A DNA stretch of 11,147 nucleotides from Thiodiazotropha sp040507245 (GTDB lineage: Bacteria; Pseudomonadota; Gammaproteobacteria; Chromatiales; Chromatiaceae): NCBI GenBank assembly GCA_040507245.1, contig JBEVVH010000116.1, forward strand, positions 1 through 11,147, read 5' to 3'. The notes under the pieces were generated by a model that saw only the letters and a list, made by a program, of their open reading frames with translations, was not told the DNA's origin and ran no database searches. Below, one piece after another: positions 7,463 through 11,147 of this stretch (its first letter is position 1; every line of letters begins with the position of its first letter). The translations under genes and the position numbers were made by a program.

Positions 7463-8194
7463 TTGAGAGTCCCGCGCATCCACACCCTGCAGGCCCTGTC
7501 ACCGGGCCTGTCCCTGACCCTGGACGAGCTCTCCTCGCACCATGTACGCCAAGTGCTCAGGTTACGCGCGGGTGACCCGGTACTGCTCTTCACCCCGCAG
7601 GGCGAGGAGTACGCCGCCCAGCTCACTCTGGTCAGCAAACAGGCGGTCCAGGCCGACATCGGCGAGCCGTTGCGTTGTGAACCGACTCCCGCACTCAAGA
7701 TCCACCTGATGATCGGTATCTCCCGGGGGGAGCGCATGGATTTTGCTCTGCAGAAGGCGACCGAACTGGGTGTAACCCGTATCACCCCGCTGCTGACCCA
7801 GCGCTGCGTCGTGAAGCTGGATGAGAAAAAGCGCGCCAGCCGCATGGATCACTGGGACAAAGTGGTGATCAATGCCTGTGAACAGTCGGGACGCTGCCTT
7901 GTACCCCAACTCGATGACCTGCGGGAGCTATCCGCGGCCCTGGGGGAGGCGCCGTCCGGACATGCCCTGCTGCTCGACCATCGCAGCGCAAAAACCCTGG
8001 CTGACCTGAGCCCGCCGGATGGTTCGGTGTCGCTTCTGATCGGTCCCGAAGGAGGGCTTGCCCCGGAAGAGCGGGAGCAGGCCCTGGGGCAGGGATTTCA
8101 GGGAGTTCGACTGGGTCCCCGGGTGTTGCGCACGGAAACCGCGCCGCTGGCGGCCATTGCTGCGATTCAGGCCCTGTGGGGGGATTTTCGCTGA
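7463..8194 (+). CDS. rsmE: 16S rRNA (uracil-1498-N3)-methyltransferase
   Basis: A 243-residue SPOUT-superfamily methyltransferase that methylates N3 of U1498 in helix 44 of 16S rRNA using S-adenosylmethionine. The N-terminal RNA-binding part (1-70) begins RVPRIHTL and includes HHVRQVLRLRAGD. The C-terminal knotted domain shows KATELGV (99-105), INACEQSGR (136-144), LIGPEGGL (192-199) and LGPRVLRTETA (217-227), which line the cofactor pocket. The start appears to be TTG at 7463: no ATG or GTG nearby restores the conserved N-terminus. No clear Shine-Dalgarno precedes it. It starts 30 nt after rnfE on the same strand and is probably cotranscribed, with low translation suggested by the weak start. 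Confidence 0.93.
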   Translation: MRVPRIHTLQALSPGLSLTLDELSSHHVRQVLRLRAGDPVLLFTPQGEEYAAQLTLVSKQAVQADIGEPLRCEPTPALKIHLMIGISRGERMDFALQKATELGVTRITPLLTQRCVVKLDEKKRASRMDHWDKVVINACEQSGRCLVPQLDDLRELSAALGEAPSGHALLLDHRSAKTLADLSPPDGSVSLLIGPEGGLAPEEREQALGQGFQGVRLGPRVLRTETAPLAAIAAIQALWGDFR

Positions 8195-8312
8195 ATCAGC
8201 GTCTCTTCTGATATCCCCCGGCGCTCAGCCCAAGCACCCTCTCAAACAACCGAATCGAGTATTGTGTGTGGGGTTACTGATGCGTTCGCTGAGCTCAATA
8301 GCCGTTGTATCC

Positions 8313-8335
8313 CCCTCTCCCGCAAGGGGAGAGGG
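8313..8335. repeat. REP-like CCCTCTCCC/GGGAGAGGG palindrome
   Basis: CCCTCTCCC (8313-8321) pairs perfectly with GGGAGAGGG (8327-8335) around a 5-nt loop. Palindromes with this core are widespread in intergenic DNA of many proteobacteria. It lies 119 nt past the rsmE stop. The GC-rich stem could slow RNA decay or polymerase, but there is no T-run for an intrinsic terminator on either strand. Confidence 0.6.
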
Positions 8336-8352
8336 AGATATCCCGTGGGTAG

Positions 8353-8378
8353 GTCGGGTTAGCGTAGCGTAACCCGAC
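8353..8378. repeat. GTCGGGTTA...TAACCCGAC palindromic repeat
   Basis: GTCGGGTTA (8353-8361) and TAACCCGAC (8370-8378) are perfect 9-bp arms around an 8-nt centre, GCGTAGCG, itself a GCG-TA-GCG direct repeat. It resembles a palindromic element I know from many proteobacterial intergenic regions, often with a leading GTAG. It sits between the CCCTCTCCC hairpin and a purine tract (8401-8412) similar to one arm of that hairpin, as if one element had inserted within another. Confidence 0.6.
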
Positions 8379-8581
8379 GAGCAGGTATCCACTTAGGGCC
8401 GGGGAGAGAGGGTATCTACACTCGTGCGCGCAGCTCATACGCTTTTATACGAAGACGCAATTGCCAAATACCCATTCAGTAGGACGGATCAGGATGGGTA
8501 ATCAAGAAAGGTTTTGACCGGCCGTGGGGCCAGAAAGATTCAATGGAGAAGCATGCCCGAGCAAGAAAGTCCGGCGGGGAT

Positions 8582-8617
8582 CAACCTGACGATAGCCGAC
8601 TCGGCATCGTCAGGTTG
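8582..8617 (-). terminator. Strong hairpin 3' of csp, possible terminator
   Basis: CAACCTGACGAT (8582-8593) pairs with ATCGTCAGGTTG (8606-8617) over 12 perfect base pairs. The stem continues, past one bulged A at 8594, with GCCG (8595-8598) against CGGC (8602-8605) and a 3-nt loop. It begins 8 nt beyond the csp stop codon on the minus strand, where a terminator is expected. Neither strand shows a clear U-tract after the stem, so it may instead stabilise the csp mRNA 3' end or act on both converging transcripts. Confidence 0.45.
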
Positions 8618-8625
8618 CAATCAAA

Positions 8626-8835
8626 TCACAGAGGCGTGACGTTATCCGCCTGAGGGCCTTTCTGGCCTGCAACCTCGGTGAACTCGACCTTCTGACCCTC
8701 TTCGAGAGAGCGATGGCCACTACCCGCGATGGAGCGAAAATGGACGAACAGGTCTTTGCCGTTTTCCCGAGCGATGAAGCCATAACCCTTGGCGCTGTCG
8801 AACCACTTCACGGTTCCGGTTTGTCTATCTGACAT
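8626..8835 (-). CDS. Cold-shock-domain protein (CspA family)
   Basis: A 69-residue single cold-shock domain, the usual size for the CspA family of single-stranded nucleic-acid binding chaperones that melt mRNA structure. The RNP1-like motif KGYGFIAR (residues 16-23) and RNP2-like motif LFVHF (29-33) are intact, with the conserved start TGTVKWFDSAKGYGF and end GPQADNVTPL. AGG lies about 9 nt before the ATG on the minus strand, within an AT-rich leader. The gene has its own upstream region (8836-9048) and a strong hairpin after the stop. Which member of the family it is, and whether cold actually induces it, cannot be told; the upstream spacer is long enough for a regulatory leader but I cannot fold it reliably. 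Confidence 0.93.
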   Translation of the reverse strand: MSDRQTGTVKWFDSAKGYGFIARENGKDLFVHFRSIAGSGHRSLEEGQKVEFTEVAGQKGPQADNVTPL

Positions 8836-9002
8836 CTGTATTTACCTAAATTTAAATGGAATGAGATCGCTGACACTCAAAGCCAGCGCACAACGCGAAC
8901 CGTGCAGACATGCTATGGGTTTGATTCAGATGTACCGAAGGGAACAGTGAAGATAACGCGAAATAGATGAGGACTGAGGTCGTGCTGTACGCGACACACT
9001 AC

Positions 9003-9015
9003 ACCCTAAGAGGGT
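9003..9015. repeat. Small palindrome between csp and the serine hydrolase gene
   Basis: ACCCT (9003-9007) and AGGGT (9011-9015) form 5-bp arms around AAG. It lies 34 nt past the serine hydrolase stop on the minus strand. It is too short and lacks a T-run to be called a terminator. The rest of 8836-9048 holds the unassigned csp upstream region. Confidence 0.3.
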
Positions 9016-9048
9016 AAGAAACAAGATCTAAATGTGGTTATCCGCCCC

Positions 9049-10269
9049 TCAGCTGTCGTTGTGGTGGGCAATCACACCCTTATAGACGATTGCGGACACA
9101 TCCCGGATCACCTTGCTACGGGAGCGGATCCAGGTGGTGTAGTTCTTGGCGCTGTTCTGCTTTTCGATGACGCCGATCAGGATGTAGGGGTAACGTTTGC
9201 CATCCGATCCCTTGACACTGAGGATACCCATATCACCGCACAGGCGGGCGGTACTGCCGGTTTTGTTATACACCTTGGTGTCCTTGGGCACCTCCGGCAC
9301 ACCGGTATAGAGACGGTCGGATCCCGGCAGAGCCATCAGCCGCTTGATTTCATCCGCACCCGCGATTTCCTGGTTCCACAGGGCATACAGAAACCGGCTG
9401 TAGTCGTGAACCGAGGCCCGGTTGCGATAGGTTTTGCCGTTTGCCGGGATGTACTCGACCAGCAGGGTGTCCTGGAAGATTTCGGGATAGTGCGTTTTGA
9501 GCAGTTTCTCCACCGTCTGGGGCCCGCCCACCTGGCGGTTCACCCAATTGGTCGAGGCATTGTTGGAGTGCTGGATCATGCGCTGCATGTGGCGACGGCT
9601 TTTCGGTCCGTAGACCAGTTTGCCCTCTTTGACCTGCTCGAAAAACGCGGCGGCAATGAAGGGCTTGACCAGACTGGCGGCCTGGAACTGCACGTCTTCA
9701 TTGATCGTGACCAGTTTCTGGCCGGTGGTGAAATCGTAAACCGACCAGCCGGTGCGTTCATCACTGGCGAGTTTGCCCGTCCGGCGCAGTTCATCGATAT
9801 AGGCCTCGACGGCCTGTTCCAGGGCATTAACCTTGCTGGAGGGGGTGATCGGCTTGTCCGGACTGGAGCGGGTGACGATTTGCTCCGGTTGACTGCGGGT
9901 TACGATTTTTTCCGGGCGGGACGATGCCGGGACAGCAGTCCAGTTACGTGCCTGAACCGCGCTGACCGCATCGAGGCCCTTCTTTTTCAACAGTGCAGAA
10001 TGGGATTTGACCACCCGGGCGGTGCTGGCTGAATCACCGTTCCGACGGTATATCAAGCCATACAGGTTGTCCTGGGAAACCACCACCAGATTCTTTTCGA
10101 AACTCCGGCCGAGTACCCGCATGACCCGGGTACGGTAATCCTGGACGGCGCTCAGGTTCGCCGACCAGACATAAGAGACATCGAACCCCTCACCAGCCAC
10201 TAGTGGAGCGGGATTCAACAGACTGAAACAGGCGGCCAGCAGTGCACAGACAAGCGCTTGACTTTTCAT
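9049..10269 (-). CDS. Secreted class A beta-lactamase-fold serine hydrolase
   Basis: A 406-residue exported protein. Residues 1-25 form a signal peptide (KSQALVCALLAACFSLLNP, likely cleaved after AGA-like PLVAG). Residues 27-105 form a separate domain whose end (YGLIYRRNGDSASTARVVKSH) faintly recalls SPOR-type peptidoglycan-binding folds; this is a guess. Residues 117-143 hold a three-copy 9-residue repeat, a probable linker. The catalytic domain runs from about 147 to 400 and has the penicillin-binding triad: S199-L-V-K202, S235-N-N and K336-T-G. I see no typical omega-loop ExxLN motif, so a true beta-lactamase is doubtful; a cell-wall peptidase or related hydrolase is more likely. Its start ATG is preceded by a poor ribosome binding site. 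It stands alone between csp and a pseudogene. Confidence 0.82.
   Translation of the reverse strand: MKSQALVCALLAACFSLLNPAPLVAGEGFDVSYVWSANLSAVQDYRTRVMRVLGRSFEKNLVVVSQDNLYGLIYRRNGDSASTARVVKSHSALLKKKGLDAVSAVQARNWTAVPASSRPEKIVTRSQPEQIVTRSSPDKPITPSSKVNALEQAVEAYIDELRRTGKLASDERTGWSVYDFTTGQKLVTINEDVQFQAASLVKPFIAAAFFEQVKEGKLVYGPKSRRHMQRMIQHSNNASTNWVNRQVGGPQTVEKLLKTHYPEIFQDTLLVEYIPANGKTYRNRASVHDYSRFLYALWNQEIAGADEIKRLMALPGSDRLYTGVPEVPKDTKVYNKTGSTARLCGDMGILSVKGSDGKRYPYILIGVIEKQNSAKNYTTWIRSRSKVIRDVSAIVYKGVIAHHNDS
9841..9921 (-). repeat. Three-copy 27-bp in-frame repeat in the serine hydrolase linker
   Basis: The encoded residues 117-143 read as SRPEKIVTR, SQPEQIVTR and SSPDKPITP: three tandem units of nine residues, the first two nearly identical and the third diverged. 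The repeats are also visible in the DNA. They are rich in Pro, Ser, Thr and charged residues, which suits a flexible linker between the N-terminal domain and the catalytic domain. Confidence 0.75.
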
Positions 10270-10317
10270 CGTGATTAACGGTTATTTAAGCAATATTTCA
10301 GTATCTTAATGACCAAT

Positions 10318-10345
10318 TCTATAGTGAATGCTTAATATCGGACAA
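10318..10345 (-). promoter_or_regulatory. Candidate promoter for the serine hydrolase gene
   Basis: On the minus strand TTGTCC (10340-10345) and TATAGA (10318-10323), 16 nt apart, each match the sigma70 boxes at 4 of 6 positions. The leader would be about 40-45 nt and AT-rich. This is a by-eye match only. Confidence 0.3.
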
Positions 10346-10515
10346 GCTGAAAATACGGGTCTCGCATAAATAAAACAAAATGCACCGTTTTCTGCACTGC
10401 ATCTGTCCGGAAACACTCCCTGCGACACCTATGGCGAAGGCATGAACAAACCAGTGTCACGCTCAATTCATCGGCAGATTTGGTAAAATTTTTATGTTTT
10501 TCAGCACCTCGCATA

Positions 10516-10545
10516 TTGGCGCCATGAACGGTGACTGGTTATGAT
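10516..10545 (+). promoter_or_regulatory. Candidate sigma70 promoter for the DUF4124-pilin gene
   Basis: TTGGCG (10516-10521) and TATGAT (10540-10545) match the -35 at 4 of 6 and the -10 at 5 of 6, with an 18-nt spacer. The leader to the GTG start at 10657 would be roughly 105 nt and includes the palindrome at 10570-10582. Confidence 0.4.
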
Positions 10546-10569
10546 CAATTTATGGGAGTAGTCGCGAAT

Positions 10570-10582
10570 ACCCCTCAGGGGT
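10570..10582. repeat. Perfect 13-nt palindrome in the leader
   Basis: ACCCCT and AGGGGT flank a single central C. It lies between the candidate promoter and the GTG start of the pilin-like gene. It could be a small RNA hairpin (ACCCC/GGGGT with a 3-nt loop) or an operator half-site pair. No function is claimed. Confidence 0.35.
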
Positions 10583-10656
10583 CAAGTCAGATATGCATGA
10601 TCCCGGCCTCCCGCAACTCGGAACCGTTGTTACGTCTGGACCGGAAGTGCAAAACA

Positions 10657-11086
10657 GTGAAAACTCAACTCAACAGGCTTTTGACCGGATTGCTGCTCAC
10701 GGCAGTGATTGGCGCATTCTCCGTCCGGCCCGCATGGGCCGGCAAATTCTACAAATGCTTCAACGAGGACGGGGAAACTGGTCTATCAGCAGGTCGCCTG
10801 TGACTCGGATGTCAAACAGGAAACCGTACATGTCTTCACCGCCCCGGACCAGCGTTCGGGACAGGGCAGCCCGTTGATGAGCGACTCGGAATACGTTGCA
10901 GAAGGCGTGGAGCCCGCCACTGCGGACCCCCTGCGATTCCAGGCCAGCCTGAGCGACGTCATGGCACAACTCAGTCCGATCAAAGTGGCGGTACAGCAAT
11001 ACTACATGATGAACGGGGCCTGGCCGGCACAGCCCAGCGACATGGGTTTCAACCAGGATATTAACCTGGCGACTAAGTATATCTGA
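10657..11086 (+). pseudogene. Secreted DUF4124-like plus type IV pilin-like protein, frameshifted and truncated
   Basis: The gene appears to start at GTG 10657, with GGAAG at 10643-10647 nine nt upstream. A signal peptide follows (RLLTGLLLTAVIGAFSV, cleavage likely after AWA). GKFYKCFNEDG then opens a DUF4124-like segment, but the frame runs off to a stop at 10801-10803. Skipping one base of the GGGG run at 10771-10774 restores it: DG-KLVYQQVACDSD continues in the next frame to 11086. The second half ends with LSPIKVAVQQYYMMNGAWP and then NLATKYI, closely like the alpha-helix/YYxxNGxWP/GKYV block of type IV pilins, without the pilin N-terminal helix. It stops at TGA where pilins would continue with their beta-strands. 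The likely cause is a frameshift plus 3' truncation by the adjoining insertion sequence. A sequencing error at GGGG or a programmed +1 shift are alternatives. Confidence 0.7.
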
Positions 11087-11090
11087 TATA
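11078..11090. repeat. TATATC-T-GATATA palindrome at the presumed insertion junction
   Basis: Perfect 6-bp arms flank one T. The palindrome spans the TGA that ends the pilin-like frame and lies 10 nt before the transposase-like ATG. It falls where pilin homology ends, so it may include the target site (TA-rich) or the tip of the insertion sequence. The true element end cannot be fixed without the other end, which lies outside the window. Confidence 0.35.
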
Positions 11091-11100
11091 CTCCTCTTCC

Positions 11101-11147
11101 ATGGAAGAGAAAATCGATGCAAGAAAATTACCACGCGAAGTGCTTGA
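11101..11147 (+). CDS. Start of a probable insertion-sequence transposase (partial)
   Basis: Only 15 codons are visible before the window ends: MEEKIDARKLPREVL. The DARKLPREVL stretch resembles the N-terminus of helix-turn-helix transposases of the IS630-like group, where a short charged lead precedes the DNA-binding helices. There is no clear Shine-Dalgarno in front of the ATG; the upstream bases are CT-rich. The placement directly behind an abruptly ended pilin-like frame supports an inserted element. The family name is tentative given the few residues. Confidence 0.45.
   Translation, partial: MEEKIDARKLPREVL

Larger units (their letters stand above)
8195..8625. other. Intergenic region between rsmE and csp with palindromic repeats
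   Basis: No convincing gene lies in these 431 bases. A 104-codon plus-strand frame (8058-8372) mostly runs inside rsmE in another phase, and a 36-codon frame beginning near 8542 runs into the antisense of csp. The region holds four inverted repeats (8313-8335, 8353-8378, 8469-8500, 8582-8617) plus a GGGGAGAGAGGG tract at 8401-8412. It is the meeting point of two convergent transcription units (rsmE rightward, csp leftward). Confidence 0.6.
10270..10656. other. Divergent spacer between serine hydrolase and pilin-like pseudogene
   Basis: These 387 bases carry no gene I can support. Short frames in both directions lack ribosome binding sites and family resemblance. The region is AT-rich in its left half and holds candidate promoters for both flanking genes, plus a 13-nt palindrome at 10570-10582. 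Confidence 0.5.

Noticed and set aside
8469..8500. TACCCAT/ATGGGTA inverted repeat
   Set aside because: The arms are only 7 bp and 18 nt apart, with no positional link to a gene; probably chance.
9034..10032. 332-codon plus-strand frame opposite the serine hydrolase
   Set aside because: The minus strand has a signal peptide and the SxxK/SNN/KTG motifs; the plus-strand product resembles nothing.
1..11147. CRISPR arrays, tRNA or rRNA genes, and defence or toxin-antitoxin modules
   Set aside because: None could be seen: no regularly spaced direct repeats, no tRNA-like cloverleaf with CCA, and no recognisable defence or toxin genes.

Overview
The window looks like chromosomal DNA of a gammaproteobacterium, perhaps a Chromatiales-like or other environmental lineage. 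The reasons are the complete rnfABCDGE (rsxABCDGE) order, the long Ala/Lys/Gln-rich RnfC tail, GC-rich coding sequence, and palindromic intergenic repeats of a kind common in that class. The genus cannot be read from the sequence.

Layout: positions 1-609 hold no recognisable gene. There is an open frame running in from the left edge (to 318), then AT-richer DNA with hairpins. At 610-1887 (minus) lies metY, an O-acetylhomoserine sulfhydrylase-type PLP enzyme with a good candidate promoter. A divergent 302-bp spacer (1888-2189) separates it from the plus-strand operon rnfA-rnfB-rnfC-rnfD-rnfG-rnfE (2190-7432). The operon is followed after 30 bp by rsmE (7463-8194), which starts with TTG. The Rnf genes are tightly packed: gaps of 10 and 3 nt, then three overlaps. 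They encode all six subunits of the membrane complex that couples NADH:ferredoxin electron transfer to an ion gradient, or that reduces SoxR in its Rsx form. All expected Fe-S cysteines and both covalent-flavin motifs are present.

From 8195 to 8625 there is no gene but a cluster of palindromic repeats. Two minus-strand genes follow: a CspA-type cold-shock protein (8626-8835) and a secreted class A beta-lactamase-fold serine hydrolase with a three-copy 9-residue linker repeat (9049-10269).

The right end (10657-11147) is the most decayed part. A secreted gene joining a DUF4124-like segment to a type IV pilin-like segment is split by a one-base frameshift at a GGGG run. It then stops abruptly in the middle of the pilin motif, directly before what looks like the first codons of a transposase. 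The simplest reading is a pseudogene that was frameshifted and then truncated by an insertion sequence.

I do not see a new multi-gene defence or metabolic system. The core is a well-known respiratory complex. The less ordinary items are the DUF4124-pilin architecture and its disruption, the nested palindromes after rsmE, the repeat linker of the serine hydrolase, and the unexplained left edge.
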